A DNA stretch of 39,966 bases from Spirochaetia bacterium (GCA_017535435.1 JAFXTY010000065.1:1-39966); one strand, 5' to 3'; shown: positions 27,018 to 37,196, numbered from the stretch's first letter. Numbers and translations are program-made. The notes: generated from the letters alone by a model not told the origin.

Positions 27018-28202
27018 ATGGCAAAAGAGAAGTTTGAAAGGACAAAACCACACATTAACGTTGGTACAATCGGACACGTAGACCATGGTAAGACAACTCT
27101 TACCGCAGCAATTTCTATGTATTGCGCAAAGAAGAACGGCGGAAAGGTAATGAACTATGATGATATCGACAATGCACCAGAAGAGAAGGCTAGAGGTATC
27201 ACCATCAACACAAGACATATCGAGTATGAGACAGACAAGAGACACTACGCTCACGTAGACTGCCCGGGCCATGCTGACTATGTAAAGAACATGATCACCG
27301 GTGCCGCACAGATGGACGGCGCAATCATCCTGGTAGCTGCAGACTCCGGTCCAGAGCCACAGACAAGAGAGCACATCCTTCTTGCAAGACAGGTTGGTGT
27401 TCCAAGACTGATTGTATTCCTTAACAAGATGGACCTTGCAGACCCAGAGCTGGTTGAGCTTGTAGAGGTAGAGGTTCAGGAGCTTCTTGAGAAGTACGGT
27501 TTCGATCCTAACTGTCCTATCATCAAGGGATCTGCATTCGAGGCTATGTCTCATCCAGATGACCCAGAGAAGACAAAGTGCATCCAGGAGCTTCTTGATG
27601 CAATGGATACATATTTCCCACTCCCAGAGAGAGAAATCGACAAGCCATTCCTGATGCCAGTAGAGGATATCTTCTCTATTTCCGGCCGTGGTACAGTAGC
27701 TACAGGAAGAATCGAGAGAGGTGTTGTAAAGGTTGGCGATGCAGTTGAGATCGTAGGTATCAAGGAAACAAGAAACTCCGTAGTTACCGGCGTCGAGATG
27801 TTCAACAAGACAATGGATCAGGGAGAAGCTGGAGACAACGTAGGTATCCTGCTCCGCGGTGTTGAGAAGAAAGAGATCGAAAGAGGTCAGGTACTTGCAA
27901 AACCAGGTACAATCACACCACACAAGAAATTCAAGGGAGCTATCTACTGCCTGACAAAGGAAGAGGGTGGACGCCACAACCCATTCTTCACAGGTTACAG
28001 ACCACAGTTCTATTTCAGAACAACAGATATCACCGGAACAGTTACACTGCCTGCTGACAAGCAGATGGTTATGCCTGGTGACAACACAGAGCTTACAGTA
28101 GAACTTATTTATCCTATCGCTATGGAGAAAGGTCTTAGATTCGCTATCCGTGAGGGTGGAAAGACTGTAGCCAGCGGCCAGGTAACAGAGATTATTGAGT
28201 AA
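27018..28202 (+). CDS. tuf: Elongation factor Tu
   Basis: A 394-residue GTPase that delivers aminoacyl-tRNA to the ribosome. G1 is GHVDHGKT (19-26), the switch II motif is DCPGH with the catalytic His, and NKMD gives guanine specificity. Domains 2 and 3 follow ([31 protein letters not shown]). A strong TTAGGAGG lies 5-8 nt before the ATG. It is followed by its own terminator-like hairpin and then rpsJ, linking it to the S10 cluster. Confidence 0.99.
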   Translation: MAKEKFERTKPHINVGTIGHVDHGKTTLTAAISMYCAKKNGGKVMNYDDIDNAPEEKARGITINTRHIEYETDKRHYAHVDCPGHADYVKNMITGAAQMDGAIILVAADSGPEPQTREHILLARQVGVPRLIVFLNKMDLADPELVELVEVEVQELLEKYGFDPNCPIIKGSAFEAMSHPDDPEKTKCIQELLDAMDTYFPLPEREIDKPFLMPVEDIFSISGRGTVATGRIERGVVKVGDAVEIVGIKETRNSVVTGVEMFNKTMDQGEAGDNVGILLRGVEKKEIERGQVLAKPGTITPHKKFKGAIYCLTKEEGGRHNPFFTGYRPQFYFRTTDITGTVTLPADKQMVMPGDNTELTVELIYPIAMEKGLRFAIREGGKTVASGQVTEIIE

Positions 28203-28210
28203 CAAAAATA

Positions 28211-28244
28211 AGCCCTCCGTTATTATTGCGGGGGGCCATTTTTT
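28211..28244 (+). terminator. Terminator-like hairpin between tuf and rpsJ
   Basis: GCCCTCCG (28212-28219) pairs with CGGGGGGC (28229-28236) with one G-T pair; a 9-nt loop and a six-T run follow. Because rpsJ starts 19 nt later with no room for a promoter, it must act as a partial attenuator giving more tuf than ribosomal-protein mRNA. Confidence 0.75.
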
Positions 28245-28262
28245 CGGGAGAAAGTAATAAAA

Positions 28263-28571
28263 ATGGCTGAAGAAAGGATTAGAGTAAGGCTTAGAGGATT
28301 TGACGTCGAACTGATTGACCAGAGCGCAAAGTCTATTGTACAGACTGTTGTAAAAGCTGGTGCAAAGGTTGCTGGACCTATTCCTCTGCCTACAAAAATC
28401 AACAAATACACTGTTCTTAAATCTCCGTTTGTAAACAAAAAATCACGGGAACAGTTTGAGATGAGAACACACAAAAGGTTAATTGATATTTTTGAGCCAT
28501 CCTCTGACGTAATGGATGCCCTTATGAAACTTGAATTGCCCGCAGGTGTTGATGTAGAGATTAAGCAGTGA
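28263..28571 (+). CDS. rpsJ: 30S ribosomal protein S10 (NusE)
   Basis: A 102-residue head protein, also the NusG/NusB partner in antitermination. [54 protein letters not shown] and the [17 protein letters not shown] end are diagnostic. First gene of the S10 cluster. Confidence 0.99.
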   Translation: MAEERIRVRLRGFDVELIDQSAKSIVQTVVKAGAKVAGPIPLPTKINKYTVLKSPFVNKKSREQFEMRTHKRLIDIFEPSSDVMDALMKLELPAGVDVEIKQ

Positions 28572-28587
28572 TTGGGGTGATGAGATT

Positions 28588-29205
28588 ATGATCGGGTTGA
28601 TAGCAGAAAAAGTTGGAATGACTCAGGTTTTTGACGAAAGCGGAGTGCTCACACCTGTTACAGTTATCAAAGTTGACGAGAACACAGTTGTCGGCGAAAG
28701 AACAGCCGAGAAAAACGGCTACAGCGCTGTAGTCCTTGGATATGGTGACATCAAGAAAAAACATGTGACAAAACCATATGCAGGTCAGTTTGCAGAAGGC
28801 ATTGAGCCAAGAAAAAAACTGGTGGAGTTCCGGGACTTTGAGCTTGAGTGCAAGCCTGGCGATAAGCTTGGAATCGAGGTTTTTGCAGACATCGATACAG
28901 TTGATGTAATCGGAACCTCCAAGGGAAAAGGTTACGCAGGTGTTATGAAGCGCCATAACTTCGGCGGCGGAAGAGCTACACATGGTTCCAAGTTCCACAG
29001 ACAGAACGGTGGTGTAGGTATGTCTTCCACACCAGGAAAACTGATGAAAGGCCTTAAGATGGCTGGAAGAATGGGCAGCGACAGAGTTACTGTCCAGAAC
29101 ATCAAAGTTGTAAAAGTTGACGCTGAAAAGAAAGTAATTCTTATTGCAGGCGCTGTTCCGGGTGCTGCAAAGAGTTTGGTACTTGTCAGAAAAGCAATAA
29201 AGTAG
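28588..29205 (+). CDS. rplC: 50S ribosomal protein L3
   Basis: A 205-residue early-assembly protein reaching toward the peptidyl transferase centre. MIGLIAEKVGMTQVFDESG is the typical start and GYAGVMKRHNFGGGRATHGSKFHR is the conserved central loop, followed by GSDRVTVQN. A GGGGTGATGAG stretch precedes the ATG. Confidence 0.98.
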   Translation: MIGLIAEKVGMTQVFDESGVLTPVTVIKVDENTVVGERTAEKNGYSAVVLGYGDIKKKHVTKPYAGQFAEGIEPRKKLVEFRDFELECKPGDKLGIEVFADIDTVDVIGTSKGKGYAGVMKRHNFGGGRATHGSKFHRQNGGVGMSSTPGKLMKGLKMAGRMGSDRVTVQNIKVVKVDAEKKVILIAGAVPGAAKSLVLVRKAIK

Positions 29206-29223
29206 AGACAAAGAGGAAAATAA

Positions 29224-29847
29224 ATGGAAGCTAAGGTCTTCTCAGTAAAAGGTGAAGAGTTACGGACAATAGAACTTGAAGACTCTGTTTTTAACTGCGA
29301 AATAAGTGACGGAACTATTTATTACGCAATAAATAACGAACTTGCCAACATGAGAGTTGGAACTGCATGCGCAAAAGACAGAGACGAAGTAAGCGGCAGC
29401 ACAGCCAAGCCATGGGCTCAGAAGGGTACCGGCCGGGCAAGAGCAGGTCGCAAGAGAAGTCCGTTGTGGGTTGGCGGTGGTGTAGTTTTTGGTCCTAAGC
29501 CAAGAGATTACAGCTACAAGATGCCAAAAAAGATGAAAAGACTTGCAATGAAATCTATCCTCAGCCAGAAGATGCTGGGCGGTAAATTCAAAGTTGTTGA
29601 AGATTTTACAATTGAAAGCGGAAAGACAAAGGATATTGCCGCTGTTCTCAAGAATCTTGTTCCTGCAGAGAGAACAGTTCTCATTCTGAAGGATGACGAT
29701 GCCATGATCAAGAGAGCAGGACGCAACATTCCTTGGCTGACTTTCCTTTCATACAATAGATTGAGAGCTCATGATCTTTTCTATGGAAAGAACGTTCTTG
29801 CGCTGGAATCAGCTGCCAAGGGACTGAACGATTTTTATAAGGAGTGA
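29224..29847 (+). CDS. rplD: 50S ribosomal protein L4
   Basis: A 207-residue protein lining the exit tunnel; in E. coli it also represses the S10 operon. The tunnel loop KPWAQKGTGRARAGRKRSPLWVGGGVVFGPKPRDYSYKMPKKMKR is intact (residues about 58-100). Ends just before the rplW ribosome-binding site. Confidence 0.98.
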   Translation: MEAKVFSVKGEELRTIELEDSVFNCEISDGTIYYAINNELANMRVGTACAKDRDEVSGSTAKPWAQKGTGRARAGRKRSPLWVGGGVVFGPKPRDYSYKMPKKMKRLAMKSILSQKMLGGKFKVVEDFTIESGKTKDIAAVLKNLVPAERTVLILKDDDAMIKRAGRNIPWLTFLSYNRLRAHDLFYGKNVLALESAAKGLNDFYKE

Positions 29848-29852
29848 TGGGT

Positions 29853-30155
29853 ATGGAAGCACAGAATATTCTTATTGAACCTGTTGTGACAGAAAAGACC
29901 AACCTCCTTAGAGAAGAGAAAGCAGCAAAGTATGCATTCAAGGTTCTTCCTGAAGCAAACAAGTTCCAGATCATGGAAGCTGTAGAAAAAGTTTTTGGTG
30001 TTAAGCCTGTGGCTTGCAACACAATGTGGGTGCGGGGCGACAAGAAAGCAACAAGAACAAGATCAGGCTACAGAATGGGTCAAAAATCATCATGGAAGAA
30101 GGCGATTATCACACTTGCTCCTGGTGAAAAAATAGATATGTTTGAAGGCGTGTAA
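29853..30155 (+). CDS. rplW: 50S ribosomal protein L23
   Basis: A 100-residue protein at the tunnel exit, docking site for trigger factor and SRP. NILIEPVVTEKTNLL, KYAFKVLPEANKFQIMEAVEKVFGV and GYRMGQKSSWKKAIITL are typical. The frame is open from GTG 29844, but AAGGAG (29839-29844) is best spaced from ATG 29853, giving the usual N-terminus MEAQNILIEP. Confidence 0.97.
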   Translation: MEAQNILIEPVVTEKTNLLREEKAAKYAFKVLPEANKFQIMEAVEKVFGVKPVACNTMWVRGDKKATRTRSGYRMGQKSSWKKAIITLAPGEKIDMFEGV

Positions 30156-30166
30156 GGGGGCAGTAA

Positions 30167-30991
30167 GTGGGTATCAAGAAGTATAAACCACATACACCTG
30201 GTCTGCGTACCAGAGCAACACTCGATTTCTCAGAGCTGACAACAGACAGACCGGAGAAATCACTTACATCAGGTTTTGCTCCATGTGCCGGAAGAGGCGC
30301 TTCCGGACGCATCAGTGTACGGCGCAGAGGTGGTGGACACAAGAGAAAATACAGAATTATCGATTTCAGACGCGATAAGTTCGATGTACCAGGAAAGGTT
30401 GTAACAATCGAGTACGATCCGAACAGAAGCGCCAATATCGCTCTTATCAACTATGTTGACGGCGAGAAGAGATACATCCTGGCTCCTAAGGGACTCAAGG
30501 TAGGCGATATGATCCAGAGCGGTCCTGCAGCTCCAATCAAGGTTGGAAATGCACTTCCACTTGAGAACATTCCGCTTGGTGTATCGATCCACAACATTGA
30601 GCTTGTTTATGGAAAGGGCGGCCAGCTTGTCAGATCTGCAGGTTTAAGCGCACTTGTAGTTGCAAAAGAGGGAGACTATGTGACATTAAGACTTCCTTCC
30701 ACCGAGATGAGAATGGTATTCAAGAAATGCATGGCTACCATCGGCGAGGTTGGAAACGAAGACTACATGAACATTTCCCTTGGAAAAGCTGGAAGAAGCA
30801 GATGGCTTGGCAGAAGACCAAAGGTCAGAGGTGTTGTAATGAACCCAATCGACCATCCACATGGTGGTGGTGAAGGTAAGACAGCAGCCGGACGTAACCC
30901 TGTAACACCTTGGGGTCTTCCTACTAAAGGTTATAAGACCAGAAAGAAGAGAAAGCTTTCCGGTAAGTTTATCGTTAACAGACGTAAGTAG
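30167..30991 (+). CDS. rplB: 50S ribosomal protein L2
   Basis: A 274-residue core protein needed for subunit association and peptidyl transfer. [23 protein letters not shown], the conserved [15 protein letters not shown] loop (with the functional His) and a basic [17 protein letters not shown] tail are present. The start is GTG ([14 protein letters not shown]), preceded by AAGGGGG. Confidence 0.98.
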   Translation: MGIKKYKPHTPGLRTRATLDFSELTTDRPEKSLTSGFAPCAGRGASGRISVRRRGGGHKRKYRIIDFRRDKFDVPGKVVTIEYDPNRSANIALINYVDGEKRYILAPKGLKVGDMIQSGPAAPIKVGNALPLENIPLGVSIHNIELVYGKGGQLVRSAGLSALVVAKEGDYVTLRLPSTEMRMVFKKCMATIGEVGNEDYMNISLGKAGRSRWLGRRPKVRGVVMNPIDHPHGGGEGKTAAGRNPVTPWGLPTKGYKTRKKRKLSGKFIVNRRK

Positions 30992-31000
30992 GAGTAAGTT

Positions 31001-31276
31001 GTGTCTAGATCAATAAAAAAAGGACCATTCATCGAGAAGAAACTCTATAAAAGAATTGTTGAGGCTGGCAAGGGAACAGACAAGAAGATGCTCAAGACCT
31101 ATTCCCGGACATCAACAATCATTCCTGAGATGGTTGGTTATACAGTTTCAGTTTACAACGGAAAGACATGGGTTCCTGTATATGTTACAGAAAACCTGGT
31201 CGGTCATAAGCTGGGAGAATTTGCTCCTACAAGAATCTTTCGGGGACATTCTTCCGATAGTAAAGCAAAGAAATAA
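31001..31276 (+). CDS. rpsS: 30S ribosomal protein S19
   Basis: A 91-residue head protein. [18 protein letters not shown] and [31 protein letters not shown] are diagnostic. The start is GTG; GTAGGAG lies upstream in the rplB end. Confidence 0.98.
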   Translation: MSRSIKKGPFIEKKLYKRIVEAGKGTDKKMLKTYSRTSTIIPEMVGYTVSVYNGKTWVPVYVTENLVGHKLGEFAPTRIFRGHSSDSKAKK

Positions 31277-31295
31277 GCGGCTGTGGAGTTAGAAT

Positions 31296-31658
31296 ATGGA
31301 AGAGAAAAAAGGATACAGAGCTGTAGGTAAATACCTTATGGTTTCACCTAAGAAGGTTCGCCCTATTGCAGATCTGATCAGAAGAAAACCTTATACAGAA
31401 GCAGTGGCTCAGCTCGAGGCTATTCCAAACGGCGGAGCAGCTATGCTCAAGAAGGTGCTTCAGTCTGCAGCAGCTAATGCACTGTCACAGAACAAGCAGC
31501 TTGACGAAGAGATGCTCTATGTCAAGGAATTACAGGTCAACGAAGGTCCACGGCTTAAGAGAGTATGGGCAAGAGCTAAAGGCAAACGCGATATTCTCTT
31601 GAGAAGAATGAGCCATATTACTGTTATAGTTGATGAATTAGCGAAGGTGGGGGAATAA
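31296..31658 (+). CDS. rplV: 50S ribosomal protein L22
   Basis: A 120-residue protein lining the exit tunnel with its beta hairpin. RAVGKYLMVSPKKVRPIADLIRRKPYTEA at the N-terminus and LKRVWARAKGKRDILLRRMSHITVIV at the hairpin identify it. rpsC starts at the base after its stop. Confidence 0.98.
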   Translation: MEEKKGYRAVGKYLMVSPKKVRPIADLIRRKPYTEAVAQLEAIPNGGAAMLKKVLQSAAANALSQNKQLDEEMLYVKELQVNEGPRLKRVWARAKGKRDILLRRMSHITVIVDELAKVGE

Positions 31659-31659
31659 G

Positions 31660-32367
31660 TTGGGACAGAAAGTTAATCCAATAGGCCTGAGACTTGGAGT
31701 AAATAAAACCTGGAAGTCTAAATGGTATGTTGATCCTCGTGAATATGCAGAAACACTTCATGAAGATCTTAAATTGAGAGAAGAGCTTGACAAGTGTCCT
31801 GAGACTAAGGGAGCTGAGATATCAGAAGTTGAGATCATCAGACAGCCACAGAGAATTACGGTTGTCATTGAGACTTCAAAACCTGGTGTTCTGATTGGTG
31901 CCAAAGGAGCTACAATCGAGAAGATCGGGGAGCGGCTTCAGAAGGTAACAGGAAAGAAGATCCAGCTCAAGATTAAGGAACTTAAGAAGCCTGAAGTCAA
32001 TGCACAGCTTATTGCTCTTAATGTTGCTAGACAGCTTAAGTCAAAGAGCTCATTCAGAAAAGTTCTTAAGCAGTGTGTTTCAAGCGCCATGAGAGGCGGT
32101 GCTCAGGGCATCAAGATCAGAATTTCCGGACGTCTTGCCGGAGCTGAGATGGCCAGAATACAGCAGCACAAGGAAGGGCGTATTCCACTGCATACTTTCC
32201 GTGCAGATATCGACTATGGTTTTGCTGAGGCAAACACAACTTTCGGCCTTATCGGTGTGAAGGTATGGGTGTTCAACGGCGAGATTCTTAAGAAAGATAT
32301 GAAAGAAGATGCCGGACAGCTTCTGGTGAAGAAAAGACCAAAGAAAGCTGTGGGACAAGGAGAGTAA
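31660..32367 (+). CDS. rpsC: 30S ribosomal protein S3
   Basis: A 235-residue head protein at the mRNA entry channel. GQKVNPIGLRLGVNKTWKSKWYVDPREYA, a KH domain with GVLIGAKGATIEKIGE, and KIRISGRLAGAEMARIQQHKEGRIPLHTFRADIDYG are all present. The start is TTG, one base after the rplV stop, with GGTGGGGG just upstream, so it depends on coupling to rplV. Confidence 0.98.
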   Translation: MGQKVNPIGLRLGVNKTWKSKWYVDPREYAETLHEDLKLREELDKCPETKGAEISEVEIIRQPQRITVVIETSKPGVLIGAKGATIEKIGERLQKVTGKKIQLKIKELKKPEVNAQLIALNVARQLKSKSSFRKVLKQCVSSAMRGGAQGIKIRISGRLAGAEMARIQQHKEGRIPLHTFRADIDYGFAEANTTFGLIGVKVWVFNGEILKKDMKEDAGQLLVKKRPKKAVGQGE

Positions 32368-32370
32368 GTC

Positions 32371-32793
32371 ATGCTTAGTCCAAAACGTACTAAATATAGA
32401 AAAAGAAATCGTAGCAGCGCAAGCTTGACTGGAAATGCACACAGAGGTAATACAATCGCATTCGGCGATTTCGGACTGATTGCTCTGGAGCCCAAGTGGA
32501 TCACAAACAGACAGATCGAGGCTGCCCGTGTTGCAATGACAAGAACCATCAAGAGAGGCGGTAAGGTATGGATCCGGATTTTCCCCGATATGCCTTATAC
32601 AAAGAAACCTGCTGAAACCAGAATGGGTAAAGGTAAGGGAGCTCCTGAGTACTGGGTAGCTGTTGTAAAGCCTGGAATGGTTATGTTTGAGATGGGTGGT
32701 ATTTCTTCCGAGCTGGCTAGGGAAGCTATGGAACTGGCCGGTGACAGGCTGCCTATCAAGACTAAATTTGTAGAAAGAAGGGACATGGAGTAA
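32371..32793 (+). CDS. rplP: 50S ribosomal protein L16
   Basis: A 140-residue protein at the A-site tRNA elbow. [43 protein letters not shown] and [35 protein letters not shown] are diagnostic. AAGGAG lies within the rpsC end. Confidence 0.98.
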   Translation: MLSPKRTKYRKRNRSSASLTGNAHRGNTIAFGDFGLIALEPKWITNRQIEAARVAMTRTIKRGGKVWIRIFPDMPYTKKPAETRMGKGKGAPEYWVAVVKPGMVMFEMGGISSELAREAMELAGDRLPIKTKFVERRDME

Positions 32794-32796
32794 TTT

Positions 32797-32991
32797 ATGA
32801 AAAACAGCTTTAAAGAACTTACACATGAAGAACTTCTTGCAAAATACGAAGAACTGATTAAGAAGTATATGGATTTGAGATTCAAGACAGTTCTTGGCCA
32901 TGTTGAGAATCCTCTTGAGAAGAGAACTCTCAGAAGACAGATTGCCAGAGTCAAGACACTTATCCATGCTAAGAATCTTGGAATAAGGTAA
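32797..32991 (+). CDS. rpmC: 50S ribosomal protein L29
   Basis: A 64-residue two-helix protein beside L23 at the tunnel exit. [23 protein letters not shown] and [19 protein letters not shown] fit. It follows rplP after 3 nt and uses GGAG in the rplP end. Confidence 0.97.
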   Translation: MKNSFKELTHEELLAKYEELIKKYMDLRFKTVLGHVENPLEKRTLRRQIARVKTLIHAKNLGIR

Positions 32992-33002
32992 GGGAGACTG
33001 AC

Positions 33003-33263
33003 ATGGAAGAAAAAACTATAGGCAAGAAAATTTATACAGGTCTTGTAGTCAGCGACAAAATGGAGAAGACAATCGTAGTTTCTATCGTCAACAAAACACT
33101 TCACAGATTGTACAAGAAATATGTTGTCAGAACCAAGAAAGTTAAGGCTCATGATGAGAACAACGAAGCTCATATCGGCGACACTGTAAGAGTAATCCAG
33201 TCACGGCCGATCAGCAAGGAAAAATGCTGGAGACTTCTTGAGATTGTAGAGCGGGCTAAATAA
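33003..33263 (+). CDS. rpsQ: 30S ribosomal protein S17
   Basis: An 86-residue OB-fold protein. [71 protein letters not shown] match S17 over the full length. GGGAG is 7 nt before the ATG. Confidence 0.98.
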   Translation: MEEKTIGKKIYTGLVVSDKMEKTIVVSIVNKTLHRLYKKYVVRTKKVKAHDENNEAHIGDTVRVIQSRPISKEKCWRLLEIVERAK

Positions 33264-33279
33264 TTAAGGTGGTTAAGTT

Positions 33280-33648
33280 ATGATACAGATGCAGACATAT
33301 CTGAATGTAGCAGATAACAGCGGTGCAAAGATTGTACAGTGTATCAAGGTTCTGGGCGGAAGCCACAAGAATACTGCCGGAATCGGAGAGATCATTGTAG
33401 TTGCAGTTAAAGATGCCATTCCTAATGCACCGGTTAAGAAAGGTGATGTTCAGAAAGCAGTTATTGTCAGAACAACCAGTAAGATCAGAAGAACTGATGG
33501 AACTTACATCAGATTTGATGACAATGCCTGCGTGATCCTGGATGCAAGTCTCGCCCCAAAAGGCAAGAGAATTTTTGGACCAGTTGCCAGAGAATTGAGA
33601 GATGTTGATCAGATGAAGATTATTTCTCTTGCTCCGGAAGTACTTTGA
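33280..33648 (+). CDS. rplN: 50S ribosomal protein L14
   Basis: A 122-residue protein at the subunit interface. [27 protein letters not shown], the [13 protein letters not shown] segment and [12 protein letters not shown]-like end ([13 protein letters not shown]) are diagnostic. AAGGTGG precedes the start. Confidence 0.98.
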   Translation: MIQMQTYLNVADNSGAKIVQCIKVLGGSHKNTAGIGEIIVVAVKDAIPNAPVKKGDVQKAVIVRTTSKIRRTDGTYIRFDDNACVILDASLAPKGKRIFGPVARELRDVDQMKIISLAPEVL

Positions 33649-33659
33649 GGGATTTGTAT

Positions 33660-33977
33660 ATGGAAGTTGTTAAATATAAACTGAAGAAAGAAGATCTGGT
33701 TCAGGTTATCGCCGGAAAGGAAAAAGGAAAGTCCGGAAAGATCCTGAAAATCGATCGCGAGAAGGGAAAGGTTCTTGTTGCAGGGCTCAACATGGTTAAG
33801 AAAGCCAGAAAGCCAAGAAGACAGGGAGAGAAGGGCGGTATCGTAGATATCGAAGCTCCAATCGACATTTCCAATGTAATGATCGTTTGTAAGAAGTGCG
33901 GACCTACCAGAATCGGTATCGAAGGCACTGGGGACAAGAAAGTCCGCAAATGCAAGAAGTGTGGAGAAGTACTGTAA
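33660..33977 (+). CDS. rplX: 50S ribosomal protein L24, with C-terminal zinc ribbon
   Basis: A 105-residue assembly-initiator protein. A KOW motif ([33 protein letters not shown]) is followed by [17 protein letters not shown] and [10 protein letters not shown], giving two CxxC pairs that could bind zinc. The frame is open from TTG 33645 overlapping the rplN stop, but ATG 33660 has GAGGGAT at good spacing and gives the expected N-terminus. Its TAA overlaps the rplE ATG. Confidence 0.96.
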   Translation: MEVVKYKLKKEDLVQVIAGKEKGKSGKILKIDREKGKVLVAGLNMVKKARKPRRQGEKGGIVDIEAPIDISNVMIVCKKCGPTRIGIEGTGDKKVRKCKKCGEVL

Positions 33978-34525
33978 TGAGCAATAAAGAACCGAATCTT
34001 AAGATTAAATATAAAAAGGTTGCAGAAGAGCTTAACAAAGAATTCGGCTATAAGACTGTTATGCAGATTCCTAGAATCGAGAAAGTGATTGTAAGCGTAG
34101 GCTGCGGTGAGGCTATCGAGAACAAGAAGCTTCTTGATGCAGCTGTAGGAGAGCTTGCTCTTATCACTGGACAGAAACCTCTTAGAACCCGGGCTCGGAA
34201 ATCTATTGCAAACTTTAAGCTTAGAGAAGGCGCTGAGATCGGAGCCAAGGTCACCTTGAGAAACAACATGATGTGGGAGTTCCTGGACAGACTTATCAAC
34301 GTGGCTCTTCCACGTGTAAAGGACTTCAGAGGTGTAAACCCGAATGCATTCGACGGGCGTGGAAACTATTCCTTGGGTGTCAAGGAACAGATTATCTTCC
34401 CCGAGATTGACTTCGATAAGATTGAACGGGTAAGCGGACTGAACATTGCGATTGTGACAACATGCGGCACAGATCAGGAAGCAAAGAGTCTTTTGGCAAA
34501 ACTTGGTATGCCTTTTAGGAAGTAG
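33977..34525 (+). CDS. rplE: 50S ribosomal protein L5
   Basis: A 182-residue protein binding 5S rRNA and P-site t[55 protein letters not shown], and [25 protein letters not shown] identify it. The ATG at 33977 overlaps the rplX stop (TAATG); an open stretch upstream to 33896 overlaps rplX and is not L5. Confidence 0.97.
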   Translation: MSNKEPNLKIKYKKVAEELNKEFGYKTVMQIPRIEKVIVSVGCGEAIENKKLLDAAVGELALITGQKPLRTRARKSIANFKLREGAEIGAKVTLRNNMMWEFLDRLINVALPRVKDFRGVNPNAFDGRGNYSLGVKEQIIFPEIDFDKIERVSGLNIAIVTTCGTDQEAKSLLAKLGMPFRK

Positions 34526-34534
34526 AGGTAATAG

Positions 34535-34720
34535 ATGGCAAAGAAATCAATGATCATCAAGGCTTTAAGAGAGCCTAAGTTCATGACTAGAAGAGTTAAC
34601 AGATGCCGGATCTGCGGTAGACCGCGGGGCTATATGAGAGATTTCCAGATGTGTAGAATTTGCTTCAGAAAACTGGCAAGCAAAGGCTTGATACCTGGTG
34701 TAACAAAATCGAGTTGGTAA
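34535..34720 (+). CDS. rpsN: 30S ribosomal protein S14, zinc-binding type
   Basis: A 61-residue short-form S14. [48 protein letters not shown] contains two CxxC pairs (CRIC and CRIC), so it needs zinc. AGAGGT lies upstream. Confidence 0.98.
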   Translation: MAKKSMIIKALREPKFMTRRVNRCRICGRPRGYMRDFQMCRICFRKLASKGLIPGVTKSSW

Positions 34721-34731
34721 GGGAGATAATA

Positions 34732-35130
34732 ATGGCAGTATCAGATCCTGTTGCAGATATGCTTACAAAAATAAGAAACGCGAGTCGCGCTGGCTTTGAG
34801 AAAGTTGACATTACTCCTTCAAAACTGAAACTTGAGATTGTCAAAGTTTTGAAGAACGAAGGATATGTAAAGAACTTCAAGAAGATCCAGCTGGACGGCA
34901 AGAATTTTATCAGACTTTTCCTTAAGTATGATGAGATGGAGAATCCGATCATCCACGATATTGAAAAGATATCAACACCTGGTAGAAGAATCTACTCAGG
35001 CTATAAGAAAATGCCTCGGATTAAGAATGGATACGGAACAATTGTAGTTTCCACCTCCGCTGGTGTGACCACCGGAAAGAAAGCTACAGAGAACAAGGTC
35101 GGCGGAGAGCTGATCTGCTCAATTTGGTAG
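34732..35130 (+). CDS. rpsH: 30S ribosomal protein S8
   Basis: A 132-residue platform protein and, in E. coli, repressor of the spc operon. [47 protein letters not shown] and the C-terminal [12 protein letters not shown]...GGELICSIW are diagnostic. ATG 34732 follows GGGAG; the frame extends 24 codons upstream into rpsN, which is not used. Confidence 0.97.
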   Translation: MAVSDPVADMLTKIRNASRAGFEKVDITPSKLKLEIVKVLKNEGYVKNFKKIQLDGKNFIRLFLKYDEMENPIIHDIEKISTPGRRIYSGYKKMPRIKNGYGTIVVSTSAGVTTGKKATENKVGGELICSIW

Positions 35131-35140
35131 GAGTTGGAAT

Positions 35141-35680
35141 ATGTCACGTATTGGAAAATTACCGATTCATCTCCCAGCAGGGGTAAAGGTAGCAGTGGCA
35201 GACAATGTTGTTACTGTTGAAGGCCCTAAGGGAAAATTGAGCCAGGCTATTTCCCCACTCATCACTGTAGAGGTAAAGGACAACGAAGTTGTTCTCCAGC
35301 GGCAGAATGACGAGCGGGAGTGCAGAGCATTCCACGGACTGTACCGCAGCCTTGTGAAGAACATGGTTGAGGGTGTCTCCACTGGATATAAGAAGACTCT
35401 GGTTATCACCGGTGTTGGTTACAAAGCTGAAGTTCAGGGCAAGATTCTCCTGCTCAGCCTTGGATACTCAACACAGATTATGTATCAGATTGCTGATGGC
35501 CTTAAGATTTCCTGCGACGGTCCTAACAAGATTATCGTAGAAGGAATCGACAAGCAGCTGGTCGGCCAGACATGCATCGAGATCAAGAACTTAAGACCTG
35601 TAGAGCCATACAAGGGCAAGGGAATCAAGTTCGACGGCGAGTATGTACGGCGCAAGGTCGGAAAATCAGGTACAAAATAG
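35141..35680 (+). CDS. rplF: 50S ribosomal protein L6
   Basis: A 179-residue protein near the sarcin-ricin loop. MSRIGKLPIHLPAGVKVAV, VEGPKGKLSQAI and the second L6 domain (TGVGYKAEVQGKILLLSLGYS, YKGKGIKFDGEYVRRKVGK) are intact. TAGGAG precedes the ATG. Confidence 0.98.
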   Translation: MSRIGKLPIHLPAGVKVAVADNVVTVEGPKGKLSQAISPLITVEVKDNEVVLQRQNDERECRAFHGLYRSLVKNMVEGVSTGYKKTLVITGVGYKAEVQGKILLLSLGYSTQIMYQIADGLKISCDGPNKIIVEGIDKQLVGQTCIEIKNLRPVEPYKGKGIKFDGEYVRRKVGKSGTK

Positions 35681-35691
35681 GATAGGTTGAT

Positions 35692-36051
35692 ATGAAGAAG
35701 TTAGTTGAAGGAAATAAAAGACGCATTAGACGCAGAAAAAGCATCCGTGCTAAAGTAAGCGGAACTTCAGAAAGACCAAGACTTTCAGTTTTCAAGAGCA
35801 ACTGTCACCTGTACATCCAGGCTATTGACGACATTGAGGGAAAGACACTGTGCGCAGTATCCAACCTTGAGAAAGACCTGCGGGATGTCAAGGCAAACGT
35901 TGAGGGAGCTAAAAAGCTTGGCCAGATTGCCGGAGAGCGGCTGAAAGAGCTTAAGATTGAAACAGTGGTGTTTGACAGAGGCGGTTACCTCTATCACGGA
36001 AAGATCAAAGCTATTGCAGATGGCGCAAGAGAAGCCGGCATAAAGTTCTAG
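35692..36051 (+). CDS. rplR: 50S ribosomal protein L18
   Basis: A 119-residue 5S rRNA-binding protein. RRIRRRKSIRAKVSGTSERPRLSVFKSNCHLYIQAIDD and VVFDRGGYLYHGKIKAIADGAREAGIKF are diagnostic. Its stop is adjacent to the rpsE ribosome-binding site. Confidence 0.98.
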   Translation: MKKLVEGNKRRIRRRKSIRAKVSGTSERPRLSVFKSNCHLYIQAIDDIEGKTLCAVSNLEKDLRDVKANVEGAKKLGQIAGERLKELKIETVVFDRGGYLYHGKIKAIADGAREAGIKF

Positions 36052-36061
36052 GGGGATGAAC

Positions 36062-36550
36062 GTGGATCAGGAAAAAGAATATGTTGAAAAACTTATAAAG
36101 CTCAACAGAGTTGCCAAAGTAGTAAAAGGTGGTAGAAGATTCTCATTCTCTGCACTGGTTGTAGTGGGAGACAAGCAGGGATCTGTCGGCTACGGTTTCG
36201 GAAAGGCAAACGATGTTACAGAAGCTATAAGAAAAGGTGTAGATAAGGCAAAGAAGAGCCTTATCACAGTTCCTCTCAAGAACAACACCATTCCTCATGC
36301 AGAGCTCTGCGAGTTCAAGAGTGCAAAGGTTATACTCAAGCCTGCTGCACCTGGTACTGGAGTTATTGCAGGTGGTCCAGTCCGGGCTGTTATGGAAGCT
36401 GTGGGAGTTACCGATATTCTTAGTAAGTCTCTGGGCACAAAGAACAGCATTAACATTGTTAAGGCAGTTTTCTCCGGATTCGAAAGCATCATGGATGCAA
36501 AGAAAATTGCTAAAGACAGAGGCAAGACTCTGAAAGATATATGGGGTTGA
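36062..36550 (+). CDS. rpsE: 30S ribosomal protein S5
   Basis: A 162-residue protein at the mRNA entry site. [13 protein letters not shown]-type loop ([36 protein letters not shown]) is the spectinomycin region. [34 protein letters not shown] follow. ATG 36056 is only one base from AGGGGG, whereas GTG 36062 has about 6-nt spacing, so GTG is preferred (the shift is two residues). Confidence 0.95.
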   Translation: MDQEKEYVEKLIKLNRVAKVVKGGRRFSFSALVVVGDKQGSVGYGFGKANDVTEAIRKGVDKAKKSLITVPLKNNTIPHAELCEFKSAKVILKPAAPGTGVIAGGPVRAVMEAVGVTDILSKSLGTKNSINIVKAVFSGFESIMDAKKIAKDRGKTLKDIWG

Positions 36551-36552
36551 AA

Positions 36553-36735
36553 ATGGCTGGTAAGATCAAAATTCAATTGGTTAAAAGCACAATCGGCAGA
36601 AAGCCCGACCAGATCAAGACTGCACATGCCCTGGGACTGAATAAGATCAGCTCTTATGTCATCCTGGACAGCAATCCTGCTATCCTTGGCATGGTCCGGA
36701 AAATCAATCACCTTGTAAAAGTTGAGGAGATGTAA
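36553..36735 (+). CDS. rpmD: 50S ribosomal protein L30
   Basis: A 60-residue protein ([34 protein letters not shown]). The frame is open from 36541 inside rpsE, but ATG 36553 gives normal length and has GGGG 7 nt upstream. Confidence 0.96.
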   Translation: MAGKIKIQLVKSTIGRKPDQIKTAHALGLNKISSYVILDSNPAILGMVRKINHLVKVEEM

Positions 36736-36737
36736 TC

Positions 36738-37196
36738 ATGTCTGATATTACACTTAAGGCTCCCTTCGGAGCAAATAGAAACAGAAAGAAAGTCGGACGT
36801 GGTATGGGTTCTGGACTTGGAAAGACTTCTGGAAAGGGTCACAAGGGACAGAATGCTAGATCCGGCGGCGGCGTGCGCCCAGGATTCGAGGGCGGCCAGA
36901 TGCCTCTGTTCAGAAGAGTATCCAGAAGAGGATTCAAAAACTATCCTTTCAAAACAACCTTTGCTGTTGTCAATGTCGCAGACCTTGAGAATAGATTTGA
37001 GGCTGGCGAGGCAGTAACCTGGGAAGCTCTTGTTGAAAGAAACCTTATCAAGGCAAAGGATGTCCTGGTAAAGATTCTGGGAAGCGGCGAGCTCACCAAG
37101 GCTCTTACTGTGGAAATGCTTGATATGTCAGCATCTGCAAAAGAGAAAATCGAGAAAGCTGGTGGCAAGATCGTAGAAGAAGAGATAGGTAGGTAA
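36738..37196 (+). CDS. rplO: 50S ribosomal protein L15
   Basis: A 152-residue protein. The glycine- and basic-rich N-terminus ([41 protein letters not shown]) and the [22 protein letters not shown] end are typical. GAGGAG in the rpmD end serves as ribosome-binding site. Confidence 0.98.
   Translation: MSDITLKAPFGANRNRKKVGRGMGSGLGKTSGKGHKGQNARSGGGVRPGFEGGQMPLFRRVSRRGFKNYPFKTTFAVVNVADLENRFEAGEAVTWEALVERNLIKAKDVLVKILGSGELTKALTVEMLDMSASAKEKIEKAGGKIVEEEIGR

Noticed and set aside
27015-28205. Long open frame antisense to the whole of tuf (396 codons)
   Set aside because: It mirrors EF-Tu codon for codon, is Cys/Leu/Ser-rich with no domain, and EF-Tu is certain. Biased codon use in tuf creates stop-free antisense frames.
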